From NCBI RefSeq assembly GCF_002008315.2, contig NZ_MVDG02000001.1, positions 3,844,001-3,908,000 on the forward strand: a stretch of 64,000 nucleotides of DNA. The letters are read 5' to 3'. How positions within the stretch are numbered: the first letter of the stretch is position 1; each line of letters opens with the position of its first letter. This DNA comes from Arthrobacter sp. KBS0703. Its GTDB lineage: Bacteria; Actinomycetota; Actinomycetes; Actinomycetales; Micrococcaceae. Under the pieces are notes generated by a model that saw only the letters and a program-made list of their open reading frames with translations, was not told the DNA's origin and made no database searches. Positions 43,115 to 50,471 of this stretch are shown here, piece after piece. The position numbers and the translations under genes are program-made.

Positions 43115-44326
43115 CTAGCCCTGCCCGGCGCTTCCCGCCGGCTGGAGCCGCTGGGCCTCCAAATAGCCGAACAGCTGCCGCAGGCCGAAGGTCCACTCGG
43201 GCAGTTCCTCTGAAGCGCCGACCGTGTTGACCAGGGCACCGAGGTGGCGGCTGCGGATGGTGACCACGTCGCCGTGCTTGTGCGTGAAGCCCTGCCCCGG
43301 TTCGTCCCGGTCCTGCGTCGGCGCGAACAGCGTCCCGGTGAACAGTGCGAAGCCGTCCGGATACTGGTGGTGCCTGCCGTGGGTGGCCGCCACCAGTTCC
43401 TCGAACGGCCGGCTGATCCGGGCCACGGTGTTGCGGCCCTCGAGCCGGTAGCCGTCCGCACCTTCGACGCCCAGTAGGATCTCCTCCTCGCGCAGGGTGT
43501 CCAGGGTGAACGCGCCGTCGAACAGCCGGATGAGGGGACCCAGGGCGCTGGACGCGTTGTTGTCCTTCGCCTTGCCCAGCAGCAGGGCACTGCGTCCTTC
43601 CACATCCCGCAGGTTGACGTCGTTGCCGAGCGTCGCGCCCACCACCTCGCCCCGGGACGTGACGATCAGCACGAGCTCCGGTTCCGGGTTGTTCCAGGAG
43701 GAGAAGGCCGGGATGCCGATGCCCGCGCCGAGGCCAACGGAGGACAGCACCGGAGCTTTGGTGAACACCTCGGGGTCCGGCCCGATGCCCACCTCCAGGT
43801 ACTGCGACCACAGCCCCTCCGCGATCAGCACGCGCTTGGCCTCGGCAGCCTCCGCGGACCCCGGACGGACCGCGGCGATGCTTCCGCCGAGGGCCGTGCC
43901 CACCAGCTCGCGCATCTCCGCGGCCCGCCCGGCATCACCGGCGCAACGCTCCTCGATGACGCGCTCGATCATGCTGTCCACGAACGTCACGCCGCAGGCC
44001 TTGACGACCTGCAGGTCAACGGGCGCCAGGAGATGCGGGCGGGTGGCGTCGCCTGCCAGCGAGGCGCTGACGACGTCGGCCGTCGCCCACCGCGGTACCG
44101 CCAGGTCCGGGTCCAGCAGCGCAGCGCGGACTGCGGCAGCGGGGCTGGGCAGCTCGAGCAGTTCCGAAACGGTGCCGGCCACGCGGTGCAGGTCAAAGAC
44201 CTCCGTGCCGCTGACCGCGACCACCCGGGGGCCGCCGGTCTCGACGTCCCAGACCCGGCCTACGAGCAGGGCCTGCCACGCATCCTCCGGAAGGACCGAC
44301 GCCGCCAGGTCCGTCATGCCGCTCAC
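43115..44326 (-). CDS. FAH-family protein, probable 2-keto-3-deoxy-pentonate dehydratase
   Basis: A 403-residue fumarylacetoacetate-hydrolase-fold protein, longer than the 280-residue diketo-acid hydrolases. Seen are CGVTFVDSMIERVIEER near residue 111, KAPVLSSVGLGAGIGIPAFSSWNNPEPELVLIV near 190 (metal-ligand acids), and GATLGNDVNLRDVEGRSALLLGKAKD near 230. Length and position beside a semialdehyde dehydrogenase resemble 2-keto-3-deoxy-arabinonate dehydratase, which makes 2-ketoglutarate semialdehyde. Its ATG overlaps the stop of that dehydrogenase gene (ATGA). The enzymatic step is inferred; hydrolysis of a diketo acid is the alternative. Confidence 0.82.
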   Translation of the reverse strand: MSGMTDLAASVLPEDAWQALLVGRVWDVETGGPRVVAVSGTEVFDLHRVAGTVSELLELPSPAAAVRAALLDPDLAVPRWATADVVSASLAGDATRPHLLAPVDLQVVKACGVTFVDSMIERVIEERCAGDAGRAAEMRELVGTALGGSIAAVRPGSAEAAEAKRVLIAEGLWSQYLEVGIGPDPEVFTKAPVLSSVGLGAGIGIPAFSSWNNPEPELVLIVTSRGEVVGATLGNDVNLRDVEGRSALLLGKAKDNNASSALGPLIRLFDGAFTLDTLREEEILLGVEGADGYRLEGRNTVARISRPFEELVAATHGRHHQYPDGFALFTGTLFAPTQDRDEPGQGFTHKHGDVVTIRSRHLGALVNTVGASEELPEWTFGLRQLFGYLEAQRLQPAGSAGQG

Positions 44327-45894
44327 AGCTCACCCTCCCGGTTGAAGGCATCCTGCTGGCGAGCCGCCGACGGCCGGTGCCAGACGCCGTCGACCCTTTG
44401 CGGAACCTTCCATGGATTGCCGTCCCGGAGCGGTTCCGGCAGGCGGGCGGCGGGGAAAGACTGGTACGCCACCGGGCGCAGGAAGCGGCGGATGGCGGCC
44501 GTTCCCACGGACGTGGTGGCCGACGTCGTGGCCGGGTAGGGGCCGCCGTGGTGCTGGGCGTAGCTGACCGTGACGCCGGTGGGCCAGCCGTTCCAGAGGA
44601 CCCGGCCGCTGATCTCGGTCAGGCGGGCGGCGAGTTCGGCCACGTCGTCGTCTTCTTCGGCCTGCAGCGTGGTGGTCAGCTGGCCCTCGAGGAGTGCGGC
44701 GAGCCCGGCGAGTTCGGACTCGTCCCCGTACTCGACCACGAGGCTGGCCGGGCCGAACATCTCCTGCCGCAGGATTTCCGGGTTCCTGCGCACCGCGTCG
44801 GCCGTGGTGTGCAAGACGGTGGGCGCCGGCGCCGCGGCGAAGTCGCCCTCGACCAGCAGCTCCACGCCGGTGGTGTCCTGCAGGCGGCGGACGGCATCCG
44901 CGTAACCCTGGTGGAGGCGGTCGCTGAGCAGCTGTGCCGGAGTGAAGTCGGCGAGGGCGGCCGCCAGGATGCTGCGGACCTCCGCGTTCTCCGCCGCCGC
45001 CATACCCTGTGACGTTCCGGCCGGCGTGCCAGCCGGAACGAACAGCAGCCCCGGCTTGGTGCAGAACTGGCCCATGCCCAGGGTGAAGGATCCTGCGTAT
45101 CCGGTGAGGATTTCCTCGCGACGTGCTGCCCAGGCGCTCCGGGTGACGAAGACGGCGTTGATGCCTCCAAGTTCCCCGAAGAAGGGAATGGGTTCCGGCC
45201 GCGCAGCGGCGCGGTTTAGCAGTGCCCGGCCGCCCGCCGTCGAACCCGTGAAGCCGATGGCCTTCACCAGCGGATGGTCCACCAGTGCTTCGGCGGCCTG
45301 CCGTCCGGTGACCAGGGCAAAGAGGCCCGACGGCGCGCCGGCGGCGTCGCGCGCTGCCGGCACCGTCTGGGCGGTGCGGACCGCGAGCTCGCGGTGCCCG
45401 TCATGTGCCTTGTGCACGACGGCGCAGCCGGCGGCGAGTGCCGAGGCGCTGTCGCCGCCCATCACGCTGAACGCGAAGGGGAAGTTCGAGGCTCCGAAGA
45501 CCCCCACCACGCCGAGCGGAACGTTGTAGCGGCGCAGGTCCGGCCGCGGTCCCATGCCCCACGAGGGGTCTGCGTGGTCGATCGTGGCGTCAAAATGCTC
45601 GCCCTGCAGGATTTCGGCCGCGAAGAGCCGCAGCTGGAAAACGGTGCGTTTGAGTTCGCCTTCCAGGCGGGGCGCGCCGAGGTGTGTCTCCCTGACGGCG
45701 ATCTCCACGAGCGCCGCGGTGTCCTGTTCCAGTCCGGCCGCGATGGCCTCAAGCCACCCGGCCCGGGTGGCGGGATCCGCCGTCCGGCCCTGTTCGAAGG
45801 CGTCCTGTGCCTCCTCGACGGCCGCATTGAGCTGGTCCGGTCCGGTGGCCGCCCCGGCTGCGGAGTTCCGGACCGCGGTGTCCGCGGCGGTCAT
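44323..45894 (-). CDS. 2-ketoglutarate semialdehyde (2,5-dioxovalerate) dehydrogenase
   Basis: A 523-residue aldehyde dehydrogenase of the NADP-dependent dioxovalerate branch. Key parts are [26 protein letters not shown] near residue 140, [29 protein letters not shown] near 235, [10 protein letters not shown] near 262 and the catalytic cysteine in [15 protein letters not shown] near 300. The group is recognised by its HxAHDGH-like segment and C-terminal RPVAYQSFP. It should oxidise the semialdehyde from the FAH-family enzyme to 2-ketoglutarate. Starts and stops overlap both neighbours by ATGA, so three genes form one tight operon. Confidence 0.9.
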   Translation of the reverse strand: MTAADTAVRNSAAGAATGPDQLNAAVEEAQDAFEQGRTADPATRAGWLEAIAAGLEQDTAALVEIAVRETHLGAPRLEGELKRTVFQLRLFAAEILQGEHFDATIDHADPSWGMGPRPDLRRYNVPLGVVGVFGASNFPFAFSVMGGDSASALAAGCAVVHKAHDGHRELAVRTAQTVPAARDAAGAPSGLFALVTGRQAAEALVDHPLVKAIGFTGSTAGGRALLNRAAARPEPIPFFGELGGINAVFVTRSAWAARREEILTGYAGSFTLGMGQFCTKPGLLFVPAGTPAGTSQGMAAAENAEVRSILAAALADFTPAQLLSDRLHQGYADAVRRLQDTTGVELLVEGDFAAAPAPTVLHTTADAVRRNPEILRQEMFGPASLVVEYGDESELAGLAALLEGQLTTTLQAEEDDDVAELAARLTEISGRVLWNGWPTGVTVSYAQHHGGPYPATTSATTSVGTAAIRRFLRPVAYQSFPAARLPEPLRDGNPWKVPQRVDGVWHRPSAARQQDAFNREGEL

Positions 45895-47237
45895 CGGCCG
45901 GCCTCCGCGGGAACCCGCGAGGCGCCCGTGACGGCTGCCCTGCCGCCCACTTCCTGCCATCCCGCGCCGGCAGGGAATTCCCAGCGGGTGCGGGCCGCGC
46001 TGAACATTTCGGCGCCTGTGCCGGGGAGCTTCGGCGCGGCGTAGCGTCCGTTGACGATCCGGACGGGCTCCGCGAAGTGTTCGTGCAGGTGGTCGACGTA
46101 CTCGATCATGCGGCCTTCCTGGCTGCCGCTGACGGCGGCGTAGTCGAAGAAGGAGAAGTGCTGGACCAGTTCGCACAGTCCCACGCCGCCGGCATGCGGG
46201 CACACCGGCACGCCGAACTTCGCCGCCAGCAGGAGGTTGGCGATGTTCTCGTTGACGCCGCCCACGCGGGTGGAGTCGAGCTGGAGGACGTCGATGGCGC
46301 CGGCCTGGAGGAGCTGCTTGAACACGATCCGGCTGGCCACGGCCTCACCGGTGGCCACCCGCACCGGCGAAACGCCCTTCCGGATCTCGGCGTGGCCCAG
46401 GATGTCGTCGGTGCTGGTGGGTTCTTCGATCCAGTATGGGTTGAACTCGGCCAGCTGGTTGACCCATTCGATGGCCTCGGACACTTCCCAGCGCTGGTTG
46501 GCGTCGATGGCGATCGAGAGGTCGCCCACGGCCTGGCGGGCCAGGGCCATGCGGCGGCGGTCGTCGTTGATGTCGCCACCCACTTTGAGCTTGATCATGG
46601 AAAAGCCGTCTGCGGCGGCTTCCCTGCTCAGCCGGACCAGCTTCTCGTCGCTGTATCCGAGCCAGCCCGGGGAGGTGGTGTAGGCCGGGTAGCCGTCGGC
46701 CTGCAGCGCGGCGATGCGGGCCGCCTTGCCGTCCTGGCCGGCGCGCAGGATGTCCAGCGCCTGCTGGGGGTTAAGGGCGTCGCGGATGTGGGTGAAGTCC
46801 ACCACGTCCACGATCTCCTCGGGGGACATTTCGCTGAGTAGGAGCCAGAGGGGCTTGTTCTCGCGGCGGCCGCGGATGTCCCACAGGGCGCTGATCAGGG
46901 CGCCGCAGGCCATGTGCGTCACGCCCTTCTCCGGCCCGAGCCAGCGCAGCTGGGAGTCGTGGATGAGGCGCTTGGACGCGCCGCCCAGGTCGTAGATCAG
47001 CTCGTCGATGTCGCGGCCCATGAGCAGGCGGGCGTAGGCGTCGACGGCGGCTGTCAGGATCTCGTTGCCGCGGCCGCAGCTGAATACAAAGCCGTGGCCT
47101 TCGTCGCCCGCGTCGGTGCGGATCACGACGTAGGCGGCGGAGTAGTCGGGGTCGACATTGACCGCGTCGGAGCCGTCGAGTTCCAGGGACGTCGGGAAGC
47201 GGACGTCCTGGGTGGTGATGGAGGTGATGGAAGGCAT
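45891..47237 (-). CDS. L-fuconate dehydratase-type enolase-superfamily sugar-acid dehydratase
   Basis: A 448-residue protein of the mandelate racemase group, L-fuconate dehydratase branch: start [26 protein letters not shown], catalytic lysine region MIKLKVGGD near residue 220, metal ligands [17 protein letters not shown] and [10 protein letters not shown] (D, E, E) near 250-305, and the catalytic histidine in [12 protein letters not shown] near 350. It dehydrates a fuconate-like six- or five-carbon sugar acid to a 2-keto-3-deoxy acid. Downstream genes suggest a pentonate or arabinonate-like acid ends as 2-ketoglutarate. The last 30 residues form an extra tail. Confidence 0.88.
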   Translation of the reverse strand: MPSITSITTQDVRFPTSLELDGSDAVNVDPDYSAAYVVIRTDAGDEGHGFVFSCGRGNEILTAAVDAYARLLMGRDIDELIYDLGGASKRLIHDSQLRWLGPEKGVTHMACGALISALWDIRGRRENKPLWLLLSEMSPEEIVDVVDFTHIRDALNPQQALDILRAGQDGKAARIAALQADGYPAYTTSPGWLGYSDEKLVRLSREAAADGFSMIKLKVGGDINDDRRRMALARQAVGDLSIAIDANQRWEVSEAIEWVNQLAEFNPYWIEEPTSTDDILGHAEIRKGVSPVRVATGEAVASRIVFKQLLQAGAIDVLQLDSTRVGGVNENIANLLLAAKFGVPVCPHAGGVGLCELVQHFSFFDYAAVSGSQEGRMIEYVDHLHEHFAEPVRIVNGRYAAPKLPGTGAEMFSAARTRWEFPAGAGWQEVGGRAAVTGASRVPAEAGR

Positions 47238-47280
47238 GGATCTCTTCTCTCGTGGCAGTGCTGGAGGGGATGGGCATGAT

Positions 47281-47312
47281 TTCCTATATGAATTTCGATA
47301 ATCATATAGGAA
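47281..47312. promoter_or_regulatory. GntR operator palindrome overlapping the dehydratase promoter
   Basis: TTCCTATATGA and TCATATAGGAA form perfect 11-bp arms with a 10-bp spacer, 44 bp before the dehydratase start. The boxes CTATATGAT recur at 48268-48298. It overlaps the -10 element, so binding should block transcription. Confidence 0.75.
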
Positions 47313-47328
47313 CTGTGACCCAGATCAA
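47301..47328 (-). promoter_or_regulatory. Promoter of the sugar-acid catabolic operon
   Basis: On the minus strand TTGATC, 16 bases, TATGAT. The stretch GGACTTGATC.GG.TCACA around the -35 is repeated at the transporter promoter (48246-48264) and also resembles half of a CRP/GlxR site (TGTGA-N6-TCA). Confidence 0.7.
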
Positions 47329-47372
47329 GTCCCGGACTCCCGCGTCCCGTCTCCGCCGGCGCCACGGGACAG

Positions 47373-47401
47373 AAAAATGCCCCGGCCACAAAGGCCGGGG
47401 C
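47373..47401 (-). terminator. Intrinsic terminator after the GntR gene
   Basis: On the minus strand GCCCCGGCC and GGCCGGGGC form a 9-bp stem with a five-base loop, followed by ATTTTTCTG. It starts 22 bp past the GntR stop. Confidence 0.85.
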
Positions 47402-47422
47402 TGAGGTGCGGCGAGGCTCCGC

Positions 47423-48151
47423 CTACCGGATAATCCGCTTCCGGGGCGGCCCGCCGTCCTCCAGCGGCGACAGTTCCGCATGCCCCTCGAAGGCCTGGGC
47501 GAAGCGGCCAAAGGAGTTGCGGATATGTTCCGCCATGGCGGCCTCGGCCTGCTCCGGCAGGCATGCCTCGATCGCATCCCGGACGGCCGAATGCTCGGCC
47601 ACGGTGATGGCGCCGTCGACGTCGGCGGGGTACAGGCGGAAGGTGTGGAGGTGGCAGTGGGTCTGGGCGAAGGCGTGGCGGACCACCGGGTTGCCCGAGG
47701 CTGCGAGGATGGTGTCGTGAAAGCGAGTGTCGTGGGCCACGAGGTCCTGCCGCAGGTCCCCCGCGGTGGCCATGGTCTCCCGGAACCCGGCAAGCTCCTT
47801 CCCCAGGGCCGCCGCAGGATTCGCCAGCCGGTCCACGGCGGCCGCGCGCGCCGCCCAGGGCTCCACGAGGAGACGGAATTCAAATAGCGACCGCAGCTCA
47901 GCCAGCCCCAGCAGCGGGGTGGTGCTGTAGCCGCGCCCGGGGCTGTAGACCACCAGGTTGTCGCCCTCGAGGCGCTGCAGCACTTCCCGCACGGGCGTCT
48001 GCGAGACGCCGAGGGTGCGCGCAACGGCGTCGATGTTGATGCGCGTGCCCGGCGCAATTTCGCCCTCCAGGATGGCCGCGCGCATGGACGAATAAACGTC
48101 AGTGACTGCGGCTTTGCCTCGTGAAGTATCGGACGATTGACGTGGTGGCAC
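47423..48151 (-). CDS. GntR-family (FadR-type) regulator of sugar-acid catabolism
   Basis: A 242-residue regulator. The winged helix is at about residues 18-85 (VYSSMRAAILEGEIAPGTRINIDAVARTLGVSQTPVREVLQRLEGDNLV in its segments), followed by an all-helical FCD effector domain with the metal-site pattern (DTRFHDTILAASGN, HCHLHTFRL, EHSAVRDAI). The start is a GTG at 48151 after AGAGGTAAG. It sits between the catabolic operon and a divergent transporter, each preceded by CTATATGAT boxes, so it most likely represses both and is released by a pathway intermediate. Confidence 0.9.
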   Translation of the reverse strand: MPPRQSSDTSRGKAAVTDVYSSMRAAILEGEIAPGTRINIDAVARTLGVSQTPVREVLQRLEGDNLVVYSPGRGYSTTPLLGLAELRSLFEFRLLVEPWAARAAAVDRLANPAAALGKELAGFRETMATAGDLRQDLVAHDTRFHDTILAASGNPVVRHAFAQTHCHLHTFRLYPADVDGAITVAEHSAVRDAIEACLPEQAEAAMAEHIRNSFGRFAQAFEGHAELSPLEDGGPPRKRIIR

Positions 48152-48249
48152 GCGCTTACCTCTTTGGTTCTGGTCTGACGGGAGTCGTTTGGGGAATCAT
48201 AAGCCACCGCGCGCCGCGGACGGAGTGCGGAACTTTTTTGGAGCAGGAC

Positions 48250-48277
48250 TTGATCCGGATCACATTATCTATATGAT
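48250..48277 (+). promoter_or_regulatory. Promoter of the MFS transporter gene
   Basis: TTGATC, 16 bases, TATGAT, the same elements and spacing as the catabolic operon promoter, preceded by the same GGAC. Confidence 0.7.
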
Positions 48278-48298
48278 TAACCAGATTCCTATATGATT
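48268..48298. promoter_or_regulatory. Two GntR boxes in direct repeat
   Basis: TCTATATGATT at 48268 and CCTATATGATT at 48288 lie 20 bp apart (two helical turns), the first overlapping the -10 of the transporter promoter. Same box as the palindrome at 47281-47312. Confidence 0.65.
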
Positions 48299-48378
48299 TT
48301 GGCGCCGACATCTTCGGCGTCTTCCCTCCCGCCGGTGCCCAGGGCACCCGAAGCCATGTTCACGTCGAAGGAGACCGC

Positions 48379-49719
48379 ATGACTGCGCTCGGAAGCAAGA
48401 CCGCCACCAAGTCATCCCCCACACCACCGCGCCTCATGACCCGGAAGCGCTGGGTCATCATCTGGCTCGCCTTCATCGGGCTCAGCATCAACTACCTTGA
48501 CCGTTCAAGCCTGAGCGTCGCACTACCGTTCATGGGCAAGGACTTCGAGCTCACCGCCACGCAGCAGGGCCTCATCTTTGCAGCCTTCTTCTGGGCCTAC
48601 GACTTCTGCCAGCTCGCCGCCGGCTGGTACGTGGACAAGGTGGGGCCGCGCCGGTCATTCTCCCTGGCGGCGGTGTGGTGGTCCGTCTTCACCATGGTGA
48701 CCGCCGCAGCGACCAGCTTCTGGTCACTCTTCGCCGCAAGGTTCCTCCTCGGCGTCGGCGAAAGCCCGGCCCCCAGCACCGCCGCCAAGGTGGTTGGCAC
48801 CTGGTTCCCCGTCCGGGAGCGCGCATTCGCCACCAGCATCTGGGACTCCGGATCGCGGGTGGGCGCCGTCATCGCACTGCCCATCGTCACGCTGATCGTG
48901 GCGGTCACCTCCTGGCACGCGGTCTTCATCATCATCGGAATCGCCGGCCTCATCTGGGCCGCCGTCTGGTGGAAGGTGTACCGCAGCCCGCAGGAACACC
49001 CGGGCGCCAATGCCGCCGAAGTGGCCTACATCGAAGAAGGCGGCGCCCGCGGCGAAGCCAGCGATGACGCCGGAGCCGCCAAGCTGCCGTGGCGTTCGCT
49101 CTTCAAGTACCGCACGGTCCTCAGCATGATGTTCGGCTTCTTCTGCCTGAACAGCGCCATCTACTTCTTCATCACCTTCTTCCCGAGCTACCTCGTGAAG
49201 GAACGCGGCTTCGACCTCCTGAAGCTTGGCTTCTTTGGCGCCATCCCGGGCATCTGCGCCGTGCTGTGCGGCTGGCTCGGCGGCTACCTGGCCGACCGCG
49301 CAGTCCGGGCCGGCGCATCCGTCACCAAGGTCCGCAAGACTGCCATTGCCGGCGGACTCGCAGGCGGCTCCGTCATCATGTTCGCCGCACTGGTTCCCGA
49401 AGCATGGATGGCCCTCGCGCTGCTGTCCGTCGCGTACTCCAGCCTCACCGTTGCCGCCACCGGCATCTGGTCGCTGCCGGCCGACATCGCACCCAGCTCC
49501 CGGCACGTGGGCTCCATCGGCGGCCTGCAGAACTTCGCTTCCAACCTGGCCGGCATCTTCACCCCGATCCTGATCGGCGTGCTTGTGGACCAGACCGGAT
49601 CGTTCGTGGCGCCGCTCGCCGTCATCGGCGCGGTCTCCCTCATCGGTGCCGCCAACTACCTGTTCGTCATGGGCAAGATCGAACCCCTGAAGGTAAAGGA
49701 GCCGGTACCGGCGGTTTAA
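48379..49719 (+). CDS. MFS sugar-acid transporter (ACS family, glucarate/galactonate type)
   Basis: A 446-residue transporter with twelve membrane segments. SINYLDRSSLSVALPFMGKDF near residue 37 and ARFLLGVGESPAPSTAAKVVGTWFP near 118 match the hexuronate/glucarate/galactonate group. AAGGAGACCGC precedes the ATG at 48379. Its promoter carries the same elements as the fuconate-type dehydratase operon, so it very probably imports the sugar acid broken down by that operon. A palindromic repeat starts 6 bp past its stop. Confidence 0.9.
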   Translation: MTALGSKTATKSSPTPPRLMTRKRWVIIWLAFIGLSINYLDRSSLSVALPFMGKDFELTATQQGLIFAAFFWAYDFCQLAAGWYVDKVGPRRSFSLAAVWWSVFTMVTAAATSFWSLFAARFLLGVGESPAPSTAAKVVGTWFPVRERAFATSIWDSGSRVGAVIALPIVTLIVAVTSWHAVFIIIGIAGLIWAAVWWKVYRSPQEHPGANAAEVAYIEEGGARGEASDDAGAAKLPWRSLFKYRTVLSMMFGFFCLNSAIYFFITFFPSYLVKERGFDLLKLGFFGAIPGICAVLCGWLGGYLADRAVRAGASVTKVRKTAIAGGLAGGSVIMFAALVPEAWMALALLSVAYSSLTVAATGIWSLPADIAPSSRHVGSIGGLQNFASNLAGIFTPILIGVLVDQTGSFVAPLAVIGAVSLIGAANYLFVMGKIEPLKVKEPVPAV

Positions 49720-49725
49720 CAACAG

Positions 49726-49788
49726 CAACGCGGGGTCACTTCCCGCCCCATCCGGACCTCCGGACGGGCGTTAAATGACCCCGCGTTG
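49726..49788. repeat. 63-bp palindromic repeat, copy 2
   Basis: Same perfect 13-bp ends as copy 1 (CAACGCGGGGTCA, TGACCCCGCGTTG) and the same total length. The inner part also pairs (CGCCC..TCCGGA with TCCGGACGGGCG), so the whole element can fold as one long hairpin and may act as a terminator. Confidence 0.85.
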
Positions 49789-49810
49789 CAGTTGGGTTGG
49801 GGGTGGGGAA

Positions 49811-50301
49811 CTACAGCTCCACTGATGTGTATAAGAGACAGCGCCGACGCTCATGCGGCTGTGGGTGACCTTGGACTTGACCCACTGCAGCACGGTGGCC
49901 GCGGTGCCGCCGGGGCTCGTCCAGTATTCAGCGGAGTCCGAGTCAACGCGAAGCAGGACCACCTCGGGAGTGTCGGGTCCGTCCGGGAACCACGCTTCAA
50001 CGGCCTGGTTCCACAGTTCGCGGATCTTCGCCCGGTCCCGGACCACTTCCGCGGTTCCGGCGACTGACACCCATTCCGTTCGCTTGCCGAAGGACACGTT
50101 GACCCGCGGATCCGCGCCGACGTGGGCAACCTGGGAAGTTCCTTCCCCGGTGAAGAACCACATGTCGCCGTCGTCCTTGACGTCTTGGACGGCCAACGGC
50201 CGGCTGACCAGCGCGCCTTCTTCGTTGATGGTGGTAAACATTCCGATGTGGGAATGGTTGATGATGTCCGTGACCTTGCTGATGTTTTCGGTTTCCGGCA
50301 T
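49811..50301 (-). CDS. Pyridoxamine 5'-phosphate oxidase-family general stress protein, interrupted by adapter
   Basis: Residues 1-154 form a split-barrel flavin-binding protein of the general stress type: SKVTDIINHSHIGMFTTIN, LVSRPLAVQDVKDDGDMWFFTGEGTSQVAHVGADPRVNVSF and DGPDTPEVVLLRVDSDSAEYW in sequence. The coding end is replaced by an adapter at 49824-49841. Just beyond it, VEL and a TAG at 49811 look like the original end, as in relatives ending TVEL. The organism's gene is thus probably intact, around 165-175 residues. GAGGTGG lies before the ATG at 50301. A palindrome GTAAGC-GT-GCTTAC sits about 96 bp upstream. Confidence 0.85.
49824..49841 (+). other. Library adapter: Tn5 mosaic end at the 3' end of the stress gene
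   Basis: GATGTGTATAAGAGACAG, 18 of 19 bases of the mosaic end, replacing the last codons of the gene. Confidence 0.95.
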
Positions 50302-50396
50302 GCTGCCACCTCGTTCTGTCCGTGTGTTCCGTACCGTGCGTTCTGCTCTGTGTGCTTGGTGCACTGCGGGAAGATTCCCCTTGGACCAGCGTATTG

Positions 50397-50410
50397 GTAA
50401 GCGTGCTTAC
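50397..50410. promoter_or_regulatory. Palindrome upstream of the stress gene
   Basis: GTAAGC-GT-GCTTAC, six-bp arms, 96 bp before the stress gene start and 62 bp after the APC permease stop. A possible operator; the regulator is unknown. Confidence 0.4.
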
Positions 50411-50471
50411 TTTCTACCCTGTTCCTGCGCCGACCCGCATCCGCGCGGCCTCGGCGTCACACTCCCCGGCG

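Noticed and set aside
44326..46203. Longer start for the semialdehyde dehydrogenase inside the dehydratase gene
   Set aside because: The extra residues are arginine-rich shadow sequence; the ATG overlapping the dehydratase stop fits the family start.
47314..47329. Definite CRP/GlxR site at the sugar-acid promoter
   Set aside because: TGTGA-N6-TCA is present, but the second half is incomplete and the same bases form the -35 element; kept only as a remark.
4933..49841. Short repeated 19-bp sequence as a CRISPR-like, transposon-end or phase-variation element
   Set aside because: It is the engineered Tn5 mosaic end, appears in both orientations without spacers or transposase, and always splits otherwise continuous genes.
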